A stretch of 64,000 bases of DNA from Candolleomyces eurysporus. Its lineage: Eukaryota; Basidiomycota; Agaricomycetes; Agaricales; Psathyrellaceae. Positions 11,396-21,399 of this stretch are shown piece by piece (the stretch's first letter is position 1; each line of letters starts with the position of its first letter). The position numbers and the translations under genes are program-made. The DNA is taken from NCBI GenBank assembly GCA_027579435.1, contig JANBPK010000936.1, forward strand, positions 33,206 through 97,205. Reading direction: 5' to 3'. The notes beneath the pieces were generated by a model. It did no database searches, had not been told where the DNA came from, and worked only from the letters and a program-made list of their open reading frames with translations.

Positions 11396-12589
11396 GATTG
11401 GCAAGGAAAAAGTGACGAAACGGATCTGGAGACCAGTCTTTAAATACCTGGTGGAGTACAATTCTGCACATCAATCTTTGCAAAAAGTTCCATCTATTAC
11501 GCACACCTGTGCTAGGGACTGATATACCAACTGCATTGCCCGTCATCAGCACTGCGATAGGCGCCTGTACCGCTCCTTATCTGAGGCACTTTTTTGATCT
11601 AGCCCTCTCCGACTGTGCTTTCTTCACCTGGGCTATCGCTCCTGGCAAGCTCAGATTCTCTGTAAGATGCGAGCAGATGCCCCCCATAGTACTTTGAAGT
11701 CAAACAACTGCGGTGCAGATGATGAGCCCGGATACGCAAGCAGATACCTATACGGTCTTTTGGAACGACCACGGCCTTTCTCAAGACCCGATACGAATGA
11801 ACTATGGCAGCCTGAGCAAGTCGGGTCAATTACCTTTGAGCGCCTATGTTTTTGTAGTTGCATCGGAAACCCCAGTACAAACCTATGAGCCTGGACTTTG
11901 TTTCCGGGAACGAGTACGTGATGGGCATCACTAAATCAATGAAGGGATGACAAGCATAGTTGTAAACTTGTACGTGACGTATCATTTACCAGCAAATACC
12001 GGCGATTATGAGGTTCCGTCAGCGGTGAAAATGGAATTATATGTGCTGGTATTCAATATTTCAATTGTCAGCCGACAGCTTTGTGGTGATGGCCCGCAAG
12101 CCCTCGATACCCACTATGAATGATCGTAGACTGGTTTTGAGATCTGTGTAGACAGGTGTGTAGACAGCCAGCAGTGCCTTCAACTTTGGTTCCGTTTCAC
12201 GTACACACTGCCCCCGATGCGCTCATGGATAAAGGGTTAATTGTGATGATCGTGGACAGAATACATTGGTTCTGAGAATGGTATAGGTCGTCAGTAGTGC
12301 CTTCAACTTTAGTTCCTTTTTAAATGAATGGCCCATCTGGGCATACGTGGACATCGGACTCGGGTTGTATTGCTCAGTCACAGTCTTGGGTATCCCAGCT
12401 CGGCAGAAGGAGGTACGATATCACGGCATTCTATCTGAGGAACTTTTGANTTTAGCTCTCTTCGACCGCGCTTTCTTCAACTGTGATGATACTCTTGATA
12501 ATTTCAGATTCTCTCTCTCAAATATGAGCAGGCGCCATCTTTTTGCTGATGTTGCACAGTTTGTGGTCATCTGCGGGGACGCGTTAAGC
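11396..12589. other. Intergenic with degenerate repeats
   Basis: No gene is supported. Two related segments occur: 11579-11680 (ttttttgatctagccctctc ...) and 12437-12540 (acttttgantttagctctct ...). They keep order over about 100 bp and end in similar 'agattctct' and 'gagcag' blocks. An N at 12450 lies inside the second. Confidence 0.4.
12170..12237. repeat. Degenerate dispersed repeat, copy 2
   Basis: This is an imperfect match to 9893-9957, and a shorter partial third copy begins near 12295 (cagtagtgccttcaacttta). The family is too decayed to name. Confidence 0.35.
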
Positions 12590-12667
12590 TAGGCGAATGA
12601 CATACTTTGTTGTCCTGCTCAGCGAAGGTGTGGCAAAGGAATAAACGGTGACGAAACAACGCAGCAC

Positions 12668-13647
12668 TTAGATTGTAGATTTTGGGAAAATTGAATACAA
12701 ATACACTTCATTTTGAATTTCATGACACTGAAATGACCATCCGAATTCTAGTGGGCGCAGCTCCGGATACCCCCCAACTCCGTCTCTCAACAAGGGCTCG
12801 AGGAGCGCCATGACCTCCCCTGCCAGCTTCGCATCCCGCGCCTCCAGCTTCTCTAGATCTCTCATCGCAGAGCTCCTCTCCTCTGGGGTCAATGGCCTCT
12901 CCCTCGCTTTGACAAGCGCCTCGGCAACCTTTCTCTGCAACCTGCTCCCTTCAGCTTTCTCATCTGAGAAAGCGACCATGTTTCCCCTCCTCACGACCGA
13001 AACATGGTCGACGAAGTTTACCTCGTCGATCCACTCCGCCATGATCATGAGCCCGTGGTGGGAATCGTCATGGATCTTCACTGGCGTGAGGCGGATAGGC
13101 AGATTCCTGCTCCCAGCCTCGGGCAGCCTCTCGTGAAAGCGGTGTAAGATACCCAACCTGCTCAGCGCCACGGCCACCGCCATCACGATGACCTCGATGC
13201 GGTACCCCGCTTCGCCGAACATGCGGGCCAACTCCCGAAAGTCATCCAGGTGTCGGCACGCGCTCTCGAGGAGCACGTCTAGCTTCAGGGAGATTGCCTC
13301 AGCGGTGGCCATGGCGAGCCACTTCCATGCATCAGGGCCCGTGGCGGGCGATGCGTGTGCAGAACTGTCATCGGAAGCTAGCAGGGAGGGGTAGGCTGGA
13401 TGGAGGGCTTTATAGACATCAGCGATGAAGTGCGCAGGCGGGTGGGTGCGCGTCATGGCGGAGAGGATGGGGAGCGCAGTACGGGTTTCGCCCACGCCAG
13501 TTTGGCCAATGATGAGGACGGCAAGAGACCGGCCTCAGCTGGGATGTATTGTCAAGGTCGGGGGCAGGTCGGCGGGGAGGATTTCGGTGGTGAAGATGCG
13601 GAAGGACTCCAACTCTGGGAGGATATGGTGAGAGAGATCTGGCACAT
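12668..13647 (-). pseudogene. Broken zeta-toxin-like P-loop kinase
   Basis: This is a close copy of the open gene at 21516-22436. Four differences inactivate it. A net 7-nt loss just after the ATG (13647-13645) shifts the frame. A CGA arginine codon of the intact copy is TGA here. The Walker A lysine is replaced by glutamate (GQTGVGET instead of GQTGAGKT). The original stop codon is lost, so the frame runs on to 12668. The remaining 275 codons are still open, with the body (LDVLLESACRH, LGILHRFHERLPEAGSRN) nearly identical to the intact copy, so decay looks recent. Even if translated, it should not bind ATP normally because the P-loop lysine is gone. Confidence 0.85.
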
Positions 13648-13689
13648 TTTGGGGCTATGGGCTTATGGGTATGCTCTTCCTAGTACACG

Positions 13690-14342
13690 CTGAGCAGCGT
13701 CGGCGGGATAACCTCCAAATGTCAACGAGAAAGGTGAATCAGTTCGCGCCTCGTACGTGGAGAGTTCCATCTCTAGACGCTTGTGAACCGTGGTAAGATC
13801 AGATCTAATCGACGCCTTTATCTAATCTTATGTCGTGTGAAGATGGCACTACCCGGGCATCTCTCTCACTTGCTCTTGCACCTTCACTCGACATTCAGGT
13901 GTAATTTGTTCTTTCGGGTGGGACTACAACCACAATAATGGCTACCCTGGCTAGAGCTCGACCAGCGATGACCTCGACGTGTAGGTTGGAAAGGCCAAGG
14001 CCAAGGGGACGAGCGCATTTTGGTAGCTATTCTATCCCGTGCGTACTTTGATGAAATCTATGAGGCTATCAATGACTCGACTCGTCTACCGCTGTAAAAC
14101 GGTCTCCTAGACTACCACAGCTCGTATTATTTGATGACGATGGCTACGACTCCTCAACCGCAACCTCAAAATCCCATCCTCCCTCTAACTCAAACATGTT
14201 CTTCGACATCTCTCAAGGGATTCCGTGTTTGAGACTGGACGGACTACAAGGTCCTATCTCTGATCCTACCTCAGGTTCATCATCGGACTCGTGAATCCAG
14301 CACGTCTCTTTGGCCTAGACCTGCTCAATGTCACTGGGAGTA
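13690..14342 (+). pseudogene. Truncated copy A of the 50.4-kb low-complexity gene
   Basis: The DNA matches the promoter and 5' coding part of the gene at 50416-52560, for example the stretch encoding the LQGLLSDSTSDSD region (gactacaaggtcctatctctgatcc) and the GLDLLNVTGS-like stretch. It contains frame breaks and stops, lacks the Lys/Arg-rich segment, and ends at 14342. It is non-coding. Confidence 0.75.
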
Positions 14343-15614
14343 CGACCACTTCTTGCTCTCGCAAGACGCTGCTCCATGGCCTCCCTTTCCACAGCTCCTG
14401 CATGTATGGCGGTATTTGCANCCCCCCCTGAACTGTTCGGACATCCATTGTCGGAATTGAACCTTTGGCAGAGATCATTGGATTTGGGTCGACGATTGAG
14501 ATGTTTGGTGTCGGGACTGGCTGCCCGATGACAGTGGAATTGGTCGTAATCGGTAAGTAGGATCCTGGTACCACCGCTGACCCCGTTCCTGATAGATTGT
14601 TCGAAACGAATGACTCGCCAGTGCGCCTCCGTTTGGCGGGCTGAAAGCTCTCTTTGGATGAACTCGCAGTAGTCAGCGGACTCCTGTTGTCGATGGGGGA
14701 ACAGGAAGCTTGCCGCCTTGGCCATAATGTTCCATGCGATTGTCCAGTCGCCATAGGTGAGGACCTTCCTGGACGGTTCTGAGTGTCCAAAGCTGATCTC
14801 GTGGTCGCCAAGGCGTCCCCGATTTTCCCTAACAGCGCCGACGTGGTGGACAGAACTGAAGACGGCATCGAGGTTGACAGCCTTCCCCCTAAGGAGGTTG
14901 TCCCATTCAGAGGAAGGGAACCCGGTGGGCGCCGAAGTCGAGAATGTAAACCGTTGTTTGACTTTTTGAATATCTTCTGCTATTTTCGTAGGAGTTTGGA
15001 GGATTTGACGCATGATGGATTGACATTTCGTCGACCTTCCTCTTCCTTCCCGAACCAAGGCATGTCAGATTCGCGCAGCCGTTTTCGTGGTCGATCGCCA
15101 TCCCCGCTGTCTCCTTCTGCGGTACTCTCGCTCCCATCGCTTTCCGAAACGACAGATCACGTCCGTTTGCCCTTGCCGGGCTTGGTGAACGCATCCGGTC
15201 GGCGAGTGTTGGACGGCAACGGGGACTCGGAACCCTTGGAGGGTGATTCAAAGCCCGACGAGTCGTTTTCTCTGATGCTATTCTCTCAAGAAGAGCGGGT
15301 ACGGGAGGACCTGGGTCCATGTCCTTGTCGCAGCTGGCTGTGCTCGATCCGCTCCAGTTGATTGATGCAGCTCTGGAGAGCTCGTTCCTTGGCGTCATCG
15401 TCTTGGTCACCGAAGTTAAGAGCAGCCGTGATTCGAAACAGGGTTTTCCCTTGAGCAACCTCTCCTCGAGCAGTGAACACTTAAAGTGCTGCGGAAATTG
15501 TGGGAAGAGGCCCTCCAGGTTGGACTGACCCAATTGGGACCGATTGGGCTCGTTTGTTTGGATCCGGCGTAATAAGCTGGGTTTGGTTTGAATTCGGTCG
15601 AGTAACTCCATCAC
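14331..15614 (-). mobile_element. Gag-like retroelement remnant with CCHC zinc knuckle
   Basis: Minus-strand frames encode pieces of a nucleocapsid/Gag-like protein: GKTLFRITAALNFGDQDDD ... INQLERIEHSQ near the N-terminal side, then SSEWDNLLRGKAVNLDAVFS, VLTYGDWTIAWNIMAKAASF, EFIQRELSARQTEAHWRVI and DLCQRFNSDNGCPNSSGG. Past the N at 14421 the frame changes to CKYRHTCRSCGKGGHGAASC, giving a CX2CX4HX4C zinc knuckle typical of retroviral-type nucleocapsids. The pieces lie in at least three frames, so the ORF is broken, although one break coincides with a C7 run next to the N. No reverse transcriptase or integrase is seen nearby. The 3' end abuts duplication copy A at about 14342. Confidence 0.6.
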
Positions 15615-15685
15615 GATCCTTGAAACTCATGTGTGGCAATGAGATAATGATTTAAAAGTAGCTTAAAAAGAGTCTCGTCGCGACA

Positions 15686-15727
15686 GAACAGAAGAAAGCC
15701 GAGGTTGAACAGAAGAAAGCCGAGGTT
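15686..15727. repeat. 21-bp exact tandem duplication
   Basis: The 21-bp unit that begins gaacagaagaaagccgaggt occurs twice in a row (15686-15706 and 15707-15727). In the plus frame it would encode EQKKAEV twice. It lies between the Gag-like remnant and the 16.2-kb gene, and no gene can be supported across it. Confidence 0.6.
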
Positions 15728-16247
15728 AGACCTCAGAGTGAGTGGTGCAAGCGTGCACGTGGGATCTTTGCGTTCGTCGCGGGGCCTCGACGCAACAAAC
15801 AGGGTGCTGGGCGTCAGTTGACTCTTCTCTTCACATCGCAATGGGGAATGTCTAGCCCAATCTGTGAGACTGACCTTATCGATGATGCTTACCCACTTTC
15901 ATTCCGTAATGACGGCTTCTTCCGTAACCTAAAACACAGTGGTCGACCCATGAAATATGTCCTCTGCTTGTGCTTATTAACGCACAAACATTGGATTATC
16001 GACATAGCAGGTCAAAAATTACAAGAATACTTTTTCTTTCTGGTCTGAGCCGCTTGCTGTACCTTCAGAGGTACATATGTACCATCCAATATGCAATGAG
16101 GTCCTGGAAGACTGAAGTTGATGGGGAGCCCACTTATGACGTGACTCGAATCAAGATATCCTTAACGGGAACGACGTTTCTACAGGTCTTCCGGATCCAC
16201 CGCAATCTCTCTGTCACCAATTCACGGTATCCCCTCTCATCTCGACT

Positions 16248-17885
16248 ATGTCTGATTCAGAGTANCCCCCCTGTTCCTCACTCCCGCACAAAAGGCAAAA
16301 AGCGCAAGAGGTCTGGTAGTGGCCAGTCCCTCCAGATGGAAATCATGAAGAGCGCGCACGACTTTAGGATGAACGATCTCAATGTTCGTCACACGGAAGG
16401 CGACTACCACGACCACAGCGTCAAGAACACCCACAACGACCTCTCCAGCCACGTACGGAATGAGTACGACCAGAGCAACAGCATGGCACCCATTTTCAAC
16501 GGCAAATTCGACGGTCTGGTGAATAACTACGGTCATGGGATCGTAATCTCCAAGCTGCGCAAAGGCGAGAACAGCGATTTCGATGCTCCCAGAGATTCCC
16601 AACAAGAGAAACAACAACAGTCATCTCGTTGTGAGTCCTTTGGGTAAAGTTTCATGAGCTTGTCCTCACCTCTAGTTTATATCAGCGAAACGGGTTAAAG
16701 ACGGCAAATTCAACAGAGTATTTGACCAGTCCTTTAGCCATGCGCCGGTTTTCAACTCAAAAGGGAAGGGGACAGTAAACAACCATGATTATACTTTGTT
16801 TTTGAACGGGTTCGATGAACTTCCTGAGGATTTTCCACAGATAGTTGAGGCTCATCATAAGGGCGCGAGGAAACACGCTCGAGAGTACAGTAAGTGTTGA
16901 TCCCTTCCTACGTCTTGTATTCTAGCTGTTAGCTAAAACAACGAATCAACTACGATGATAGAAGATCGGAACCCTTACCGGACTCCTCGTTCTGGGCACG
17001 GTGGCGCAGGGAACGGCCAATGTAAGTTGATTCTGTAGCAATTTTGGACGGCTTGGACATCAAATTCTGACCTCTGTATCAATGCAGTCTTTGGCTCGCC
17101 GATGTATACTGAACCTTCTCCGTACAATCAACCTTACAGCCTGCCAGCAAATTCGCGGCCTCATTCGTGGACTGGCTATCCCAGCGGGGCGTACCCAACG
17201 CCTCAATCTAATGTCGCTAGCCCAGGATATCACCCAAATTCCGGATACTTCGATCAGCAGCAGCCTCCTCCGCATGGCTATGGACACCAGCCCCAACATG
17301 GGAGCCAGGACATGAGTGGAAGAAACAGTGGACGCTGTAGGGGCAATCGCAACAACGCCACTGACGAGGGGATTGCCCAGGCTGCAGAAAGCATGCAGGA
17401 GATGGGTATTCAGTCAGCAGAAGGTTCTTCTGAGGAGTCTGGAGATGAGGCAATGTTAAGTCCACAGAAGAGCAGGACCGCTATAGGAGTCAACGGAACG
17501 GAGGCTGACAATACGATGGAGATGTTCAAGGAGCTCCTCCGTACAGATCCTGCTTTCGCTCGAGACCTGATGCTGAAGAACGCGAAATTTGGTGCAGTTC
17601 CCCTTCATTACTCTCTTTTTCCTGATCTGAACTCGCTCAAATTTGTAGCTAAGACGCGCAATTCAGCTTCGAAAGAGCCGGTCAGCGAGTCTAACCCCTC
17701 AGAGAATAGAAGTTCTGCAATTCGGGCAACCGGGAGTGCGGCGTGGCCTCGAGTTGACAACAGTTATAGTGATGTATGCTTCCCTTTCTTGCTATTTCGC
17801 AGGTTCTGACTCCTTTCTCCAGGAAATCTTGGAGTTCAACGACGAACCTGTCGCTCCTGCGAAGAAGCGAGCCAAGAGGAACTAG
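16248..17885 (+). CDS. Uncharacterised Asn/Gln/Gly-rich protein (464 aa)
   Basis: Five exons are 16248-16630, 16686-16889, 16962-17021, 17088-17773 and 17823-17885. Exon 1 contains an N at 16265. Omitting it makes the frame run MSDSEYPPVPHSRTKGKK and brings every later splice phase into agreement. A basic KGKKRKRS motif near residue 15 and KKRAKRN at the very C-terminus look like nuclear signals. The N-terminal half has degenerate repeats of a motif like APIFNGKFDGLVNN (again as APVFNSKGKGTVNN). The middle is rich in Pro/Tyr/Gln/His (SPYNQPYSLP, HGYGHQPQHG), and an acidic segment follows. A helical MEMFKELLRTDPAFARDLML segment lies near residue 360. No catalytic motif is recognised. It may be a nuclear low-complexity protein. 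Confidence 0.72.
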
Positions 17886-18109
17886 AACTGTTGTTTACTC
17901 TATTATCGATGCATTATGGACGATCTACAAGCGCATTTAGGCTTTAGACGACCATCGTTGATGACTTCCACTAGCTATGGCTCATCACTATATCTACCTA
18001 CATACTACCGTATATTCGTTTTGAATCCGCACCCACATCGTATCCTACTCTTCCACCCTAGAATTATACTGGATACCACCTAGATTATACCATGATCATT
18101 TGTGGATTT
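17886..18109. other. 3' flank
   Basis: AT-rich DNA downstream of the 16.2-kb gene stop. No feature is seen. Confidence 0.4.
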
Positions 18110-18420
18110 AACAGGTAACTATACCTGGAAATGCGGTGGCAATGTCAAGCGTATGAACCTGGAAGTACATTGGGAACTCCAGTGATTTTAACGTGGAAAT
18201 CAACTGGTAGTCCCCGAGCACATTTACCTGGAAAGGACAGGGAAATCCAATCTCAGGTTCTGGGGAATTTTCCTGTAGCAAACCCAGACTTATTACCTGG
18301 TCCGATATCTCTGGATAATCGTGGGCTTTCCAGAAAAAAAGCCTGGTATATCCAGAGAATTTACGTGGGAAGTCCAGGTACGTCGACCAAGGAAAATCCC
18401 TGGGACGGAGGTTCACAGTG
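18110..18420. repeat. CCTGG/CCAGG-rich degenerate repeat island
   Basis: The motif acctgg(a/t) and its complement (ccagg, ctggaa, tccag) recurs roughly every 15-35 bp through this 310-bp stretch, for example acctggaaatg, acctggaagt, acctggaaagg, acctggtcc, gcctggtat and gtccaggtac. Both orientations are mixed, so the region could fold back on itself. It is not coding. It may be the relic of a small non-autonomous repeat. Confidence 0.5.
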
Positions 18421-20100
18421 CTGTGGAATATGTGAAAGCATGAGGGTGGATGTCTCTCATCCCGTTATCTGCGGACTCAATGGCAGGAATCCAATCGCTG
18501 TGAAAGCGGGCTAAGCGGTTTCAGTAAACTCATCATTTAAATCGGGTATACAGAGGTGTGTGGGATTGGTACGAGTACTAAGTTGATTTCCAACAAGGCC
18601 AAACATATTTGTGCACCGACGTACCGACATAAAGTTGTCTCGATTCTGCATGAAAAAGATCAGTGTCATGAGTTACCAAATAATATCGAGAGAAGCGTCC
18701 CATACTCTCCATTAAAATCGTGCATTAGCCCAATCGATAATACTTGGATTCACATTCCAAGTCCGTCCTCAAGTCGCTTGCTCTTGTCATATCCACTCGC
18801 TGTTAGCGCTCAAGACCCATTCATTGGGAGATTTGGAATCTACCTTTTGTTTTTACAACATAAGATTTACATCTATCTTATCTCAGAAGCCACCCCGATT
18901 CTGAAAGCCCGAAGTATCCATTGTGAGCTGTGTCTTCTAGGTCTGGCCATATCGAGCCTTTCTAAGAGGGAAGAGCATTTTGTCCTCTTCTTGGGGTATT
19001 CAAACGACCATATAGACTTTACGATGATTCTGATACAGCTCGCATTGAAGCTGGTCTCATAGGACGCCGTAATTGAACTATCTTTAGAGGCTCTGTTCAA
19101 GCATCATTGATGGTATTGTAGAGTCGGTCGCGCGCCATGAAGTTTGCCCCACGCAGCACCCCTGGCTTGAGAAGAACATGTTCATCCCCTAGTGGTGTCT
19201 CGCCAGCTCGACAATATCTGCGCCTTCCCTACTGTTGTACTACTGGAGATGCATTATTCTCGAGGCATGTCTCTAGGCGTCTCACACCCCACTCAAGTTC
19301 ACGTCCAAGGGTTCGTTCCTCTGCCCATCCATCGCGTCCGTTAATGCTTGCATTGGTACGCTAAAGGATCTCAATGCGGAGCGCCAACGATTCGACTTGC
19401 TGAGCCACAATCAATCGTAGCGGCGCCTCTGGCACCAGTCCCCGACTCTCTCGTAAGGTACCTTCACAAAGGTTCAACATTCAGTCGTTAAGGGCGATGG
19501 GGCACTTAGCGCTACTCAATATTCAGTCCGCTCGCTGACGCACGTCCATGGCGTGCTCGCACTCGCGGCCGGTACTCAAAGGTCTTGTTAGTCGATTCGC
19601 GGTACAGTGAACCAAAAAGGGCATATCTATTAATCAGAAAAGAATTGTAATTGAAAAGAACAAAGAGCCATGGCAATGGAAAACAAATGCGCTGCCGCAA
19701 TATTTGTCGTANTTTTTTTTGTATAGTGCAGCCTGCCGTTGGATGTGTAGGGCCTCTCTAACCTATACTCTGAATATGGTCCCATGTCGCCGCCGAATCA
19801 TCGACGTTTTTCCATCCTGCGAGCTCAATCTCGCTGAAGGAAAGGTATGTATCGACAAATCCTGACTAGTCAGTATCGCTGATCTCTCATATAACGGAAA
19901 GGAACCCCCTTCTTGATCAGTGACTGAAGTGCTGATTCTCTCCAGCCGTCCTGCTGGAGGGAGGAAACCAATGGTGAGTTCTTCCCCAATTACCACCTAT
20001 CTGTATTCTGACCGAAGTCTAGAGAAGGTCGACTGACCGACGAAGATTTTCTCTACGATTATTCTCAGATACAGAGCATAACGAACGTAACTCTCCCCCA
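18421..20100. other. AT-richer intergenic region
   Basis: No supported gene. A 168-codon open frame (18556-19062, plus) is rich in Ile/Leu/Ser with no domain, and it reads like chance ORF in AT-richer DNA. An N before a T8 run lies at 19712. Confidence 0.4.
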
Positions 20101-20745
20101 TTGCGCCGTTCGAATTCGCGTCCACTCATCGCCGAAGAAGCCTTCAAAGCGATGGGCGATCTTGATCGCCTCGCGCTGCAACCAAACCAACCCCAGGAGA
20201 ATTCTCCCTCTTCAGGTGCAGACTGCAATGCACCGACAACGCGCGGCTCCCATCCTGTCACCGGCGAAAAAGCCTTCAAGGCGATGGGTGAACAAGACTG
20301 CTTCCCGCTGGTACCCAAATCCGCCCCACAAAAATTCTCTCTTTGATCCCCTTCAAGTGTGGAACCAAAGCCACCCGTGCGCCGTTCACTTCCTTCGAAG
20401 GCTGAAGAGACCTTCAGAGCTATGGGTAATCAAGATGACCCATCTCCGGAATCCAATTCCCCCCCCCATCGTCTCCGAGTGGCTTACCGATGTTTTTCGA
20501 TCCCTGGGGCAAAGCCACAAAGCCACTCTCAAGCCCATCATCGACCGTTGCTCGTGCGCGGGATCCTTGGACTTCGAAGGACAGGCTTGTTGGATCAACT
20601 GTGGTTGCGTATCAAGCTGACCCATTTGCGACACTTCCCCCTCGACTTCTCAAAATGGCAAACCCGGCTACTTATCTATTCTCTAATGTACTACAATTCT
20701 ACTCTTGAAACTCCTCGGCCTCTGCTTCTAAGTCGAACTTCATAA
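20101..20745 (+). pseudogene. Tandem-repeat ORF with one in-frame stop
   Basis: One reading frame contains three imperfect copies of a 44-46-codon unit, each with a core like AEEAFKAMGDLD, TGEKAFKAMGEQD and KAEETFRAMGNQD. The cores start near 20131, 20262 and 20401 and are spaced 132 and 138 nt, so all three share a frame. A single TGA at 20344-20346 separates the second and third units. The preserved frame across unequal spacing suggests past selection for protein. The family is unknown. It may be an exon of a larger gene or a relic captured in the duplicated block. Confidence 0.45.
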
Positions 20746-20879
20746 CATACAACTTGATTTTTTCTCAGTTAAACTTAGCTCTGTACATTTGTGTTACATA
20801 TGTGTTCACTAATACAGACATGTCTTCGTCACTTGCAAAAGCGTTCTCCAACATGGAGCGAGTTGCCGTCCAGCTGGAG

Positions 20880-21260
20880 ACTGAGTACTGATTGCCTGTT
20901 GATCACCTTGTCCAAGCCTTGTCTGCCGGTGTTCGGAATGTTCTATGTTGGAATCACGCTCAGGGTCGGGTCTTGGATCGGAGAATCTGCCTCTTGCCGA
21001 GAACATGGCTGTGTCGTTCGGACTCCGTGATGGCAGTTAAGACCCAACACTAGATGTCTTTGATGAATCGGTCCAGCATGCAGAAGAGCGATTGGAAGAC
21101 GAGTATGTTGGTGTGGCTTAGTCCCAAGCTGCATCGGGTCGACTGTTGGGTAGGTGGATCTTTAAGAAATATCTTCCGCTCGTGGTCCAGATTTCTCAGC
21201 CACAGGACGCACAGAAGGAGATCGGGACGTTGATGGAGATCACGACCAGTATGCCCATTT
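20880..21260 (+). pseudogene. Fragment of the 56.9-kb F-box gene (3' part)
   Basis: The DNA resembles exon 2 of the F-box/LRR gene at 58028-59074. The best-preserved block is 21099-21140 (agtatgttggtgtggctta ... gggtcgactgttggg) against 58878-58925. An upstream block at about 21003-21020 (aacatggctgtgtcgttcgg) resembles 58777-58795 (aatatggcggcgtcgttcgg). Frames are broken throughout. It lies immediately upstream of duplication copy B. Confidence 0.65.
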
Positions 21261-21399
21261 CAACGTTATAATCAAGTGCTATATTTTGGAGGCACCGCTG
21301 GATGTATATCCCGTAACTACCCTTTAACATTCACTTCTCGGTCGTGCGCGGTCAACGGTCAGTTAGGCAAACTACATTCAGGTATTTGTCGTACTGCCC

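Larger units (their letters stand above)
12590..14342. repeat. Segmental duplication, copy A
   Basis: The whole stretch is closely related to 21400-23150 in the same order and orientation. It carries the broken zeta-like kinase (minus), the intergenic promoter DNA, and the 5' part of a copy of the 50.4-kb gene (plus). Similarity stops abruptly at about 14342, where Gag-like sequence begins. Confidence 0.8.

Noticed and set aside
12810..13394. Plus-strand open frames across the broken zeta-like copy
   Set aside because: They are antisense shadows of the well-supported minus-strand coding sequence, and the same shadows appear at 21592-22176 opposite the intact copy.
18556..19062. 168-codon plus-strand ORF
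   Set aside because: AT-rich, no family, no start context or splice partner; likely chance.
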